NCBI RefSeq assembly: GCF_005405245.1
Contig: NZ_BJDR01000013.1
Location: 1 to 56,566 of the forward strand
Origin: Enterococcus nangangensis
GTDB taxonomy: Bacteria; Bacillota; Bacilli; Lactobacillales; Enterococcaceae
Reading direction: 5' to 3'
DNA: 56,566 nt
A program made the position numbers and the translations under genes. Positions 38,952-47,229 of the stretch are shown here, piece after piece; position 1 is the first letter of the stretch, and every line of letters starts with the position of its first letter. The notes under the pieces were generated by a model. The model was given only the letters and a program-made list of their open reading frames with translations. It was not told the DNA's origin and did no database searches.

Positions 38952-40064
38952 TTAAAGTTGCAGTTGGGTTTCCTCATCTTTTTTCTGGCGCAGTTTATAA
39001 ATATCGTAAAAGTAAGTAACGATTGTCCGGACTACTGCATAAATCGGCACCCCAAGAAAAATCCCCAGTAAACCAGAAAGATTACCAGCAACTAACAAAA
39101 TTAAAATAATCGTCAAAGGATGAATCTTCAAGGTTTTACCAATCACGTTAGGATAGATGATGTTTCCATCTAATTGTTGCACGATTAAAACTACGATGCA
39201 ACACAATAAAGCTTTCGTTGGCGAAGTAAAGACCGTCACCAACACGGCGGGCAAAAGACCTAGATAAGGTCCCAAGTAAGGAATCAGGTTAGTTAACCCG
39301 GCAATCACGCCAAAGAGTAAGGCGTAATCTACCCCCACGATTAAGTAACCAATAAAGGTACAGGTGGCCACAAAGAGACACTCGATTGCTTGCCCCGAAA
39401 TATAAGTGGCAATCGTTTTATTCATTTGATGTAACAAATCTACTACTTCATCTTGATGTTTTTTCGGCGCTAACTTACGAATAGCCGGTTGCAGTTTGTC
39501 GCCGTCTTTTAACATATAAAATAAAATAAAAGGTACCGTCACAACAATCATAGTGACTGAAGTAATCGTGGCAAAGATGGAGCCTAGACTCACGGAAACT
39601 TTTTGCAAAACATTACTAAATAGCTCAGAGTAAGAAATATTTAGCTTGTCAATTTGTTCTTGAACGTTGATATTCGCAAAAATCGGCTTAGCCGCAATCT
39701 CCCGCGCCCACGTTTCTAAATTATCTGCCAAACTAGGCATACTCTTTAGTAGGGACGTTACCTGTTGCGCTAAGTATGGAATCAGGGTGAAAATTCCTAG
39801 TACTAAGACGCCCACCAGTACCAAAAATACAATGATGACCGCGTAAATTCTTTTAACCTTAATTTTTTCCAAGAGTTTCACTAACGGATTTAAAATGTAA
39901 TACAAAAAACCGGCGATTAAAATTGGCGCAAACAGCGTCGAGAAAAATGTCGCAATCGGGGAGAAAATAAAATTAATTTTTTGACTGACAAAAATCAACG
40001 TCGCCAAGACTAATAATTCCACCGACCAAAAAAATAATTTGGATTGTCGTAATTTTTCAAACAT
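38952..40064 (-). CDS. AI-2E family (PerM/YdbI-like) membrane transporter
   Basis: 370 residues with about eight hydrophobic segments and the conserved C-terminal 'GVIAGLTNLIPYLGPYLGLLPAV' region (about 258-280) of the AI-2E transporter family. Members include proposed autoinducer-2 exporters and Na+/H+ exchangers, so substrate is open. I place the start at the ATG at 40064, preceded by AAGGAGGG; the longer frame to 40178 has no ribosome site. Confidence 0.9.
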   Translation of the reverse strand: MFEKLRQSKLFFWSVELLVLATLIFVSQKINFIFSPIATFFSTLFAPILIAGFLYYILNPLVKLLEKIKVKRIYAVIIVFLVLVGVLVLGIFTLIPYLAQQVTSLLKSMPSLADNLETWAREIAAKPIFANINVQEQIDKLNISYSELFSNVLQKVSVSLGSIFATITSVTMIVVTVPFILFYMLKDGDKLQPAIRKLAPKKHQDEVVDLLHQMNKTIATYISGQAIECLFVATCTFIGYLIVGVDYALLFGVIAGLTNLIPYLGPYLGLLPAVLVTVFTSPTKALLCCIVVLIVQQLDGNIIYPNVIGKTLKIHPLTIILILLVAGNLSGLLGIFLGVPIYAVVRTIVTYFYDIYKLRQKKDEETQLQL

Positions 40065-40163
40065 CGTTTCCCTCCTTCTCGTATCTTTAGATTGATTATA
40101 GTATACTGGATTTACCCCAAAAATAAAAATAGTATTTGCCATAATTTGCAGGAGTTGAAGAAA

Positions 40164-40601
40164 ATGAAAATTGTTCAAACAAAAGATACCTTAAGTGACA
40201 TCTACGTCGATGCGTTACGCATTCGTCACGATGTCTTCATGGTGGAACAAAATGTACCTTTAGAAGAAGAAATCGATCAAGATGAAGCTTACTGCATTCA
40301 TTTTGTCGCTTATAATGATGACAAAGTTCCCATGGGCACGTGTCGCCTACACCCTTTACAAGATGGTGTCATGAAATTACAACGGATGGCAGTCCAAAAA
40401 AAATTCCGTAAAATGCACATTGGCGAGCAATTAATTTTAGAAGCGGAAGCTTTCGCTAAAGAACAACATTACCACCATATTATTTTAGGCGCTCAGCTTA
40501 CTGCCCAACCTTTTTATGCTAAGCTTGGCTATCAAGCGTACGGCGAAGAATTTTTAGACGCTAATATTCCCCACATCATGATGGAAAAATATTTAGATTA
40601 G
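40164..40601 (+). CDS. GNAT acetyltransferase, ElaA-like
   Basis: 145 residues. The N-terminal 'LRIRHDVFMVEQNVP' is the ElaA/YjcF-like opening, and 'LQRMAVQKKFRKMHIGEQL' holds the acetyl-CoA loop. Substrate unknown. AGGAG precedes the ATG at 40164; the frame extends 72 nt upstream into the promoter of the divergent gene. The stop codon TAG is followed at once by hairpin repeat copy 2. Confidence 0.85.
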   Translation: MKIVQTKDTLSDIYVDALRIRHDVFMVEQNVPLEEEIDQDEAYCIHFVAYNDDKVPMGTCRLHPLQDGVMKLQRMAVQKKFRKMHIGEQLILEAEAFAKEQHYHHIILGAQLTAQPFYAKLGYQAYGEEFLDANIPHIMMEKYLD

Positions 40602-40731
40602 CAGAGCTTTTCCAACTTGGGCAGAAGAGGAGTAATAAGCTGGAAGACACGGAAAATTGTTTTTCAAATTTTGTGGGGCTTACAGCTTATTACCTACTCT
40701 TCTAGTTGGGAAAGCTTGACAACATAGAAAG
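40601..40731 (+). repeat. hairpin repeat element, copy 2 (3' UTR of the GNAT gene)
   Basis: The best-preserved copy. The left arm (40605-40642, AGCTTTTCCAACTT..ATAAGCTG) pairs with the right arm (40682-40717, CAGCTTATTACC..AAAGCTT) over about 30 bp with a few bulges. The core (40641-40681) has GGAAGACACGGAAAATTG and TCAAATTTTGTGG. It starts directly after the stop of the GNAT gene and ends before a terminator, as copy 1 does behind tetR. Confidence 0.8.
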
Positions 40732-40744
40732 CTCGTTAACAAAG

Positions 40745-40795
40745 AAAATCCTAGGAACTTTCGTCATAGACGAAGCTTCCTAGGATTTTTATTTT
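40745..40795. terminator. terminator between the GNAT and LCP genes
   Basis: AAAATCCTAGGAA (40745-40757) pairs with TTCCTAGGATTTT (40777-40789), with inner pairs TTCGTC/GACGAA. TTTTTATTTT follows on the plus strand and TTTTC on the minus strand. Confidence 0.88.
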
Positions 40796-40809
40796 AAGCA
40801 GACAGAAAA

Positions 40810-42171
40810 CTATTCACCGCTTGTAGTTGGCTCCACCGGCGTGGTACTTTCCGTCGTTTCTTCAGGGGCAGAAGTACTTGGCGTGGTACTTTCTTCTGAA
40901 GAGGAGCTAGAACTTTCCCCAGCGTTGCCGCTTTCACTCGGCGTAGAACTGGTTGAACTTTCTGAGCTAGTCCCTCCACCATTATCAGAGCTTGGTGTCG
41001 TTGTCCCTCCGTTTCCACCAGTAGAGCCACTATTGTTACTGTTACCACTATTAGAGTTACTCCAACTATTATCGTTGGTTTCTTCCTCTTCATCGTCGTA
41101 GTAAACTTCTTCACTCGTTGTACTCGTTGCAGTCACTTCTTCGCTACTTTCAGTCGTAGTGGTTTCATTGCTACTACCATAAAATTGATTGTCCGCATAT
41201 TTACTTAAGTCTAACGCATCTGAAGTCGGCAAATTCAATTGCGTCTTTAATTTATTTTGAATTTCTAATAAGCTATCTTGATGAACCTTTTGGTAGTAAA
41301 TGCTATCCATCATGACGCCATCGCCTTGCAACTGCAAAGACTCTACATCTTTAGCTGCACTGGTGTAGCCTTCCACAATGTTTAACATGTCGTTCCAAAC
41401 TAAATCTGTTTTCGTATTTTTTTCTACAGCTTTCAAAATATCTTGATAGCTAGTAATAGAGTTTAAACTCAAAATTTTATTGACGATTTCTTTAACTACA
41501 TCACGTTGCCGTTGTTGACGACCAATATCGCCATCAGGATCTCCCATCCCGGTAGTCGCGTTATATTTCCGATAGCGCGCATAAGAAAGGGCCTGTTTTC
41601 CATCTAAGTGATAATCCCCTGGTAATAATTCCACACCGTCTAGCTCAAAGTGATATTTGTTGGTGACATCAATGCCTCCTACTGCATCCACTAAATCAGA
41701 AAAGCCGTCTAAGTTAATGGTAACATAGTGATTAATGGGAATATCTAACAAGGCTTCGACGGAGTCCATCGCCATTCCCACGCCGCCAAAGGCATAGGCG
41801 TGATTCAATTTATCATAAGTCCCGTGACCGACAATTTGCGTATAAATATCGCGGTCAATGGAAACGATGGTGGATTTTTTTTGCTGCGGATTGACCGTCA
41901 CCACCATCATGGTGTCTGAGCGTCCTTGATCACTGCGCCCTAAGCCGCCAGAGTCCACCCCTAATAATAAAACAGAAAAGGGTTCAGTGGCTTCAAAGTT
42001 GACAGGTTTATCGGAATCATCCCGTGTACTAGCTCGCTCGGCTGATTCATAAATATTGTCCGTGGTTTTTTTTGCTTGATGCACAACAGACAATGCAAAG
42101 ACACAGCCGGCACCGATTAATAATGTGAGAGTCGCTGCGACAACTAAGATTATTTTTTTTGTTTTTGACAT
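40810..42171 (-). CDS. LytR-CpsA-Psr (LCP) family ligase with Ser/Thr/Glu-rich tail
   Basis: 453 residues. One N-terminal membrane helix (about 8-28) precedes the extracellular LCP domain. Key residues are in 'LLLGVDSGGLGRSDQGRSD', 'IVSIDRDIYTQIVG' and 'ALSYARYRKY'. LCP proteins transfer teichoic acids or wall polysaccharides onto peptidoglycan. A C-terminal tail of over 100 residues is Ser/Thr/Glu/Asn/Gly-rich and disordered. I use the ATG at 42171 (AAAGGTG upstream) because the longer frame to 42243 lacks a ribosome site. A second LCP gene is at 47230. Confidence 0.93.
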   Translation of the reverse strand: MSKTKKIILVVAATLTLLIGAGCVFALSVVHQAKKTTDNIYESAERASTRDDSDKPVNFEATEPFSVLLLGVDSGGLGRSDQGRSDTMMVVTVNPQQKKSTIVSIDRDIYTQIVGHGTYDKLNHAYAFGGVGMAMDSVEALLDIPINHYVTINLDGFSDLVDAVGGIDVTNKYHFELDGVELLPGDYHLDGKQALSYARYRKYNATTGMGDPDGDIGRQQRQRDVVKEIVNKILSLNSITSYQDILKAVEKNTKTDLVWNDMLNIVEGYTSAAKDVESLQLQGDGVMMDSIYYQKVHQDSLLEIQNKLKTQLNLPTSDALDLSKYADNQFYGSSNETTTTESSEEVTATSTTSEEVYYDDEEEETNDNSWSNSNSGNSNNSGSTGGNGGTTTPSSDNGGGTSSESSTSSTPSESGNAGESSSSSSEESTTPSTSAPEETTESTTPVEPTTSGE

Positions 42172-42370
42172 AGCTTCACCTTTTTTATTTGGATTTCCTA
42201 AAAGTTTACGCCAAATTTTCTCACAGAAAACGCTACAGTGCAATATCTATCCCTAAAAATTAAAGATTATCTTAAGGAACAGCCGACTTCATAGAAGTTC
42301 TACCATCTCTTAAGTTTCCTCAGCTGGGAGTTGTTTTTTAAATTTTTTTCCTTTACAATTAAGAAAACGA

Positions 42371-42399
42371 TTGCAAAAAGTGGAGCTGCTTTTTATTTT
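42371..42399 (+). promoter_or_regulatory. promoter of ndk
   Basis: TTGCAA (42371-42376), a 17-bp spacer and TATTTT (42394-42399) lie 28 nt before the ATG. Confidence 0.55.
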
Positions 42400-42427
42400 A
42401 ATCCCACTAAAATAAAGGAGTGTTCTT

Positions 42428-42877
42428 ATGGAACAGACGCTAGTAATTATTAAGCCTGACGGAGTGAGACGTCATTTAGTCGGAAAAATTCTTCAACGCT
42501 TCGAAGATAAAAATCTGAAGATTGCAGCCTTAAAGTACAGCTATCTCACGAAAGAGGCCGTGGAAGAACACTACGCCCACTTAAAGAGTCGCCCCTTTTT
42601 TCCAGAATTAATCGCCTATATGACTTCTGGTCCAGTGGTTTGCTTAGTCTTAGAGAGTCCAGCAGTAATCGCTATTGTGCGACAGCTGTTAGGAGCGACC
42701 CAAGCGACTGCGGCCGTACCTGGCACTATTCGTGGCGACTATGCGATGGCGGGAACTGAAAACGTCGTCCATGCTTCCGATTCCCCAGCCGCAGCCCAAG
42801 CCGAAATCAAACGTTTCTTCGGTGAGCATTATCACGTTGAAGAAACCGGCCCACGCTTCATGAAGCCAGCTCTTTAA
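42428..42877 (+). CDS. ndk: nucleoside-diphosphate kinase
   Basis: 149 residues. It transfers the gamma phosphate between nucleoside triphosphates and diphosphates through a phospho-His. The N-terminal 'QTLVIIKPDGVRRHLVG' and the active-site 'GTENVVHASDS' (catalytic His in NVVHAS) are clear, as is 'IRGDYA'. AAAGGAG precedes the ATG. A terminator separates it from the convergent nucleotidase gene. Confidence 0.97.
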   Translation: MEQTLVIIKPDGVRRHLVGKILQRFEDKNLKIAALKYSYLTKEAVEEHYAHLKSRPFFPELIAYMTSGPVVCLVLESPAVIAIVRQLLGATQATAAVPGTIRGDYAMAGTENVVHASDSPAAAQAEIKRFFGEHYHVEETGPRFMKPAL

Positions 42878-42930
42878 AGGAGACATTAGTAAAAGATTTG
42901 AAGCTAGCCATACATTTTCAACGACGAACA

Positions 42931-42972
42931 AAAGAAGCTGTACCGAAATTTTTTCGGCACAGCTTCTTTTTA
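42931..42972. terminator. bidirectional terminator between ndk and the DUF402 gene
   Basis: AAAAGAAGCTGT (42931-42942) pairs with ACAGCTTCTTTT (42960-42971), with inner CCGAAA/TTTCGG. T and A runs flank both sides. Confidence 0.9.
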
Positions 42973-42980
42973 TTGTGCTA

Positions 42981-43514
42981 TTACTTTTTGGACAACTGCT
43001 GATAGCGTTCAAACCAAATATCGGTATATTCTTTGGAGAAGGGACCTTCCTGATTATTGATCCAATCTACTAAAATTTTGACATTTTCTTTCAAGATGTA
43101 GTCAATATCTGGTGAATAGTGCATCTTTTTTTTGTGGAGCTCATACTCATCCACATCTAAAAGCCGCTTTTCCCCATCAGGAAACACCTTAATGTCTAAA
43201 TCATAGTCGATGTACTTCAGCGCTTCATCATCTAATAGATAAGGACTCGCCAAGTTACAATAGTAAGAAACGCCTTTTTCTCTAAGCATCGCGATAATAT
43301 TAAACCAGTACTTTTTATGAAAATACACAATCGCTGGTTCCCGTGTTACCCATCTGCGGCCGTCTGCTTCCGTCACTAATGTGTGGTCATTTAAGCCAAT
43401 CAGTGAATATTCACTGGTTTTTAAAACCATGGTATCCCGCCATACTCGGTGCAAGTGTCCATCGTGCTTATAGCTTTGGATTGTAATGAACTCTCCTTCT
43501 TTTGGAACTTGCAT
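42981..43514 (-). CDS. DUF402 / nucleoside tri- and diphosphatase (Ntdp) family
   Basis: A 177-residue protein of the UPF0374/YgaC family. The staphylococcal member hydrolyses nucleoside di- and triphosphates. The DUF402 pattern '[31 protein letters not shown]' (residues about 84-115) contains the conserved metal-binding acidic residues. AGGAAAG lies a little far (about 10-13 nt) before the ATG. It converges with ndk, an enzyme that acts on the same nucleotides in the other direction. Confidence 0.87.
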   Translation of the reverse strand: MQVPKEGEFITIQSYKHDGHLHRVWRDTMVLKTSEYSLIGLNDHTLVTEADGRRWVTREPAIVYFHKKYWFNIIAMLREKGVSYYCNLASPYLLDDEALKYIDYDLDIKVFPDGEKRLLDVDEYELHKKKMHYSPDIDYILKENVKILVDWINNQEGPFSKEYTDIWFERYQQLSKK

Positions 43515-43539
43515 AATGACCCAACTTTCCTAAAATTTG

Positions 43540-43553
43540 GGTGTAGCTACACC
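43540..43553. promoter_or_regulatory. 14-bp perfect palindrome upstream of the DUF402 gene
   Basis: GGTGTAGCTACACC is an exact palindrome 26 nt before the ATG of the minus-strand DUF402 gene. Its position suits an operator, but no regulator is apparent. Confidence 0.35.
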
Positions 43554-43677
43554 GAACTCTTCCCAATTATAGCATAGGAAAAGTTTTTCGTCTTAAAAAA
43601 ATAGCGGAAATCATTTATTTAAAAAGGAACGTTTGCCTCTTGGAAACTCCGGTAAATTTTAATGTTGAATTTTCTGC

Positions 43678-44835
43678 TTATTTATTTAATTTGCCTTCAG
43701 CCAACAACAGTTGATTGAGCTTTAATTGGGCTTTGGGCAACGGGTGAGCGGTTTGCGTTAAGTCGACAAATTCCCCTGGCAGTTCAACTTTGTCGTCGGC
43801 TTTTAAGACACCGTAAGCTAAAACCACGTGCCACTTCAAGTGGGAATAAATATGTTGAATTGTCCCTAGCGTTCTTTTTTGAAAAATAAAAGCTGGATAC
43901 TGCGGCGTGACTTCAGCCGCCAAGAAGTCATTGAAGGCCTCGTCTGGCGTTTCTTCAGCGACCAATTCAGTACTAACACTTACTGTGCTCGTTAAGGCTG
44001 TGTACTGCGCTTTAGTCACTTCTAGTAAAGGAAAATGCCAGAAATTTGCTAACAGACCAGCGTTCTCTCGTTTTTCTAGCCAAAATTTCCCAGCACCGTC
44101 ACTTAAAGCTAACGCCACATAATAAACAGGTTTCACTTTGACCTTTTGCGTTTTCACTGGATAATTTAGCTGTGTGCCCCGCGCTGCACTGACACAATAT
44201 TTTTGTAACGGACAACTGGCACACTGGGGATTTTTTGGCGTACAAATTTTGGAACCTAAATCCATCAAAGCTTGATTAAAATCCCCTGGTGCTTCTTTCG
44301 GGACAACTTCTTCTAAAATAGCGCCAATTTTTTTGGCGGTTTTCGGTAAACTAATATCATCATCTAAAGCTAACAGACGGGTGGTGACGCGAAAAGCATT
44401 CCCATCTACGGCAACTACTGGCTGTTGAAAAGCCATGGAGCTGATGGCGCCAGCGGTATAAGGGCCAATGCCCTTAATTTTTTGCAGGTCAGCTAAGTTC
44501 GCTGGCAGTTCACCATTAAAATCCGCCAGTACTTGTTGAGCCCCAGCTTTTAAATTCCGAGCTCTAGAATAATAGCCTAAACCTTGCCAAGACTTTAAAA
44601 GTTCTTCTTCTGGCGCGTGGGCCAAAGCCTCCACTGTCGGGAAGAGGCCCATAAAGTGCTCGTAATAAGGAATCACCGTATCTACTCGCGTCTGCTGCAA
44701 CATAATTTCTGAGACCCACGTACCATAGGGCGTCCGATTTTGGCGCCACGGCAAATAATGGCGTCCGTTAGCATAGTACCACGTTAAAAAGTCAGTCTGG
44801 AATTCTTTTTTAGCCCTTCTTAAATCAATTGTCAT
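43678..44835 (-). CDS. mutY: A/G-specific adenine DNA glycosylase MutY
   Basis: 385 residues. It removes adenine mispaired with 8-oxoguanine. The catalytic Glu is in 'SEIMLQQTRVDTV', the HhH plus catalytic Asp in 'IKGIGPYTAGAISSMAFQ...VDGNAFRV', and the Fe-S cluster is C-x6-C-x2-C-x5-C ('CTPKNPQCASCPLQKYC'). The C-terminal NUDIX-like domain (about 220-370) recognises 8-oxoG. The ATG overlaps the recX stop (ATGA) with GGAGG upstream. Confidence 0.97.
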   Translation of the reverse strand: MTIDLRRAKKEFQTDFLTWYYANGRHYLPWRQNRTPYGTWVSEIMLQQTRVDTVIPYYEHFMGLFPTVEALAHAPEEELLKSWQGLGYYSRARNLKAGAQQVLADFNGELPANLADLQKIKGIGPYTAGAISSMAFQQPVVAVDGNAFRVTTRLLALDDDISLPKTAKKIGAILEEVVPKEAPGDFNQALMDLGSKICTPKNPQCASCPLQKYCVSAARGTQLNYPVKTQKVKVKPVYYVALALSDGAGKFWLEKRENAGLLANFWHFPLLEVTKAQYTALTSTVSVSTELVAEETPDEAFNDFLAAEVTPQYPAFIFQKRTLGTIQHIYSHLKWHVVLAYGVLKADDKVELPGEFVDLTQTAHPLPKAQLKLNQLLLAEGKLNK

Positions 44836-45623
44836 TCTTCCTCCTGAAAGTTATCCACCAAACTAGCCAACTCGTCATAAGGAAAACCTTTGCGATATAA
44901 AGTTTCTTTGACTTTTTGCCGCCGTTTATCTTGGGGTAAATTACGATAGCGGTGAAAGGCTTGGGCGGTTAACCGCTCTAACAACTCAGCTTCTTGCTCG
45001 TCGTCTTTTTCCGGCGCTAAGTTAGCTAAAGCGCTTTGGCTTACCTCTTGATTAAATCCTTTTTGTGCTAAATGAACTTTGACTTTTTGTTGCCGCACTT
45101 TAAAAGAATCTTGACTGGAACGTTTTAAAAAACGCTGGGCCACGTGTTGGGCAACACTAATTTGTTGTTCCAGTGGGTATTGCAATAAAGCTTCCGTAAT
45201 GACTTCCGGCGCTACCCCTTTTTCTTTTAACTTTTGCGCCACCACTTGCGGTCCTTTATCGCCAACGTTGGCTTGCGTTCGCACAAAACTTTCAGCAAAC
45301 GTGCGGTCGTCAATTAAATTCAGCTCTTTTAAACGCCAAATAATTTCTTTAATCGTTGAATTAGGAACTTCTTTTTCCCGTAAAAATTTTACGACCTCTT
45401 TTTCGCTGCGTAATTGGTAACTCAAATAATGATAAGCTAATTGTAAGCCAACTTCTTGGGCACCACTTTTTTTAATTTCGGCCAACAACTCTGGCGTCAC
45501 TTCTTGTCCTTTTAACAACCGGTAGCGCACCAACTGGTCTTCTGATACTAAAAGTTTTTCACCACTCGTTAAGTGCAGCTGGTACCATTCTTTTTGGCGG
45601 GTAATTTTTTCAATTTCGGCCAC
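44832..45623 (-). CDS. recX: recombination regulator RecX
   Basis: 263 residues of tandem three-helix RecX repeats. RecX inhibits RecA filaments. The pattern 'LRSEKEVVKFLREKEVP' followed by 'IDDRTFAESFVRTQANVGDKG' and 'KVRQQKVKVHLAQKGFN' identifies the family, and the length fits the longer Lactobacillales form. I choose the GTG at 45623 (GGAGGAG upstream); the frame extends to 45683 without another ribosome site. mutY overlaps its stop by 4 nt, forming a small repair operon. Confidence 0.9.
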   Translation of the reverse strand: MAEIEKITRQKEWYQLHLTSGEKLLVSEDQLVRYRLLKGQEVTPELLAEIKKSGAQEVGLQLAYHYLSYQLRSEKEVVKFLREKEVPNSTIKEIIWRLKELNLIDDRTFAESFVRTQANVGDKGPQVVAQKLKEKGVAPEVITEALLQYPLEQQISVAQHVAQRFLKRSSQDSFKVRQQKVKVHLAQKGFNQEVSQSALANLAPEKDDEQEAELLERLTAQAFHRYRNLPQDKRRQKVKETLYRKGFPYDELASLVDNFQEEE

Positions 45624-45675
45624 AAAATCTCCTCCATTCCTTCTGTATTTTACCACAGAATCCCTTTCGGAAAAA

Positions 45676-45705
45676 TTGTACAAACCGTCCGTTTCAGAGT
45701 AGAAT
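45676..45705 (+). promoter_or_regulatory. promoter of the second rlmD
   Basis: TTGTAC (45676-45681), an 18-bp spacer and TAGAAT (45700-45705) precede the gene by 29 nt. Confidence 0.6.
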
Positions 45706-45734
45706 TAAAGCACTGAATTATAAAGGAGCTTTTT

Positions 45735-47111
45735 ATGTCGGTTAAAAATATCGTCTCCATCGGCCAGCAACTCACCGTCTCTGTCAAACGCCTAGGGATT
45801 AACGGTGAAGGTATCGCCTATTTTCAAAAATTAATTTTATTTATTCCGGGTGCTTTACCTAAAGAAAAAGTCGTGGTGGAAGTCACGAAAGTCACCCCCG
45901 GTTACGCTGAAGCTGCGCTTAAAAAAGTTTTAAAAAAATCAGCAGAGCGTCAAGTCCCACCTTGTCCCATCTATGAAGAATGTGGCGGTTGCCAGTTGCA
46001 ACACTTAAGTTATGCCGGTCAATTAAATTTTAAAGTCGCCCTCTTAAAACAAGCTTTGCAAAAATTTAAACCAGCAGGCTTTGAAAATTATCGACTCCTA
46101 CCCACAATCGGCATGGATGAGCCGTGGCATTATCGCAACAAAGCCCAATTCCCAGTGCGAGAAAAAAATGGCCAAGTCATCGCCGGTCTTTTTAAAGCCA
46201 ATTCTCACGATTTGGTTTCTTTAACGGATTGTCTAGTCCAAGAACCCATCACCCAAGAAGTCGTCAACTTTACCCGCGACTTGCTGGAAAAATTTCAAGT
46301 CCCCATCTATGATGAAAGAAAAAATGCCGGTATCGTGAAAACTTTAGTCGTCCGCTGTGGCGTAGAAACTGGTCAAGCCCAGCTCGTCTTCGTGACCCAT
46401 TCGCCAAAATTGCCGCGAGCTAAAGAAATGATTGCCCAACTCACTGCTAAATTTCCTCAACTGGTGAGTATCATGCAAAACGTGCAACCTACCAAAACTT
46501 CCATCATCTTTGGTGAAGAAACGAAATTACTTTGGGGTGTTCCCGCCATTACGGAAAAATTAGCTGCCTTAACCTTTGATTTGTCGGCCCGCGCCTTTTT
46601 CCAATTAAATCCCCGCCAAACGAAAGTCTTGTATGATGAGGCTCGCAAAGCCTTGGCTCTAGCCCCTAATGAAACATTAGTGGATGCCTATTGCGGCGTT
46701 GGCACTATCGGCTTATCCTTGGCCCCACTGGCCCGCGAGGTCCGGGGCATGGACATCATTCCAGAAGCCATCAAAGATGCGCGGGAAAACGCCAGTGCGC
46801 TACACCTCACTAATGCTCATTATTACGTGGGTACAGCTGAAACTTTAATTCCCCAATGGGTAAAAGACGGCTTCCGTCCTGATGCCATCGTGGTGGATCC
46901 CCCCCGCACCGGTCTTGACGCTAAACTCCTTAAAACGCTGGTACAATTTCCAGCGCAAAAATTAGTCTACGTCTCTTGTAATGTCTCTACTTTAGCCCGC
47001 GACTTAAAAACTTTAGCGCAAACTTATCAAGTTGAGTACTTACAATCCGTCGATATGTTCCCACAAACTGCCCGCTGTGAGGTGGTAGTCAAACTGACTC
47101 GGCGCAACTAA
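45735..47111 (+). CDS. rlmD: 23S rRNA (uracil-5-)-methyltransferase RlmD, Fe-S type
   Basis: 458 residues, the same length as the paralogue at 1371-2747. The TRAM domain is at about 10-65. The four Fe-S cysteines are present: CPIYEECGGC supplies three and LTDC the fourth. The SAM motif is 'DAYCGVGTIGLSLAP', with 'VDPPRTGLD' and the catalytic 'SCNVSTLARDL'. It likely methylates U1939 of 23S rRNA. AAAGGAG precedes the ATG. The two copies may have divided the U747 and U1939 targets. Confidence 0.93.
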   Translation: MSVKNIVSIGQQLTVSVKRLGINGEGIAYFQKLILFIPGALPKEKVVVEVTKVTPGYAEAALKKVLKKSAERQVPPCPIYEECGGCQLQHLSYAGQLNFKVALLKQALQKFKPAGFENYRLLPTIGMDEPWHYRNKAQFPVREKNGQVIAGLFKANSHDLVSLTDCLVQEPITQEVVNFTRDLLEKFQVPIYDERKNAGIVKTLVVRCGVETGQAQLVFVTHSPKLPRAKEMIAQLTAKFPQLVSIMQNVQPTKTSIIFGEETKLLWGVPAITEKLAALTFDLSARAFFQLNPRQTKVLYDEARKALALAPNETLVDAYCGVGTIGLSLAPLAREVRGMDIIPEAIKDARENASALHLTNAHYYVGTAETLIPQWVKDGFRPDAIVVDPPRTGLDAKLLKTLVQFPAQKLVYVSCNVSTLARDLKTLAQTYQVEYLQSVDMFPQTARCEVVVKLTRRN

Positions 47112-47160
47112 AAAAGTTTTGTCTTCATTTTAAAAATAAGTGTATTCTAAAATACACTAG

Positions 47161-47215
47161 AAAAAAATATCCTGGACTGCAAAAAAATCTTCTTGCAGTC
47201 CAGGATATTTTAATA
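47161..47215. terminator. bidirectional terminator
   Basis: AAAATATCCTGGACTGCAA (47164-47182) pairs with 47193-47211. It ends the rlmD transcript on the plus strand and the LCP transcript on the minus strand. Confidence 0.92.
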
Positions 47216-47229
47216 ATGGTCTTCTCATC

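Noticed and set aside
40794-41114. ORFs on both strands overlapping the LCP tail
   Set aside because: They arise from the low-complexity Ser/Thr/Glu coding sequence and have no ribosome sites.
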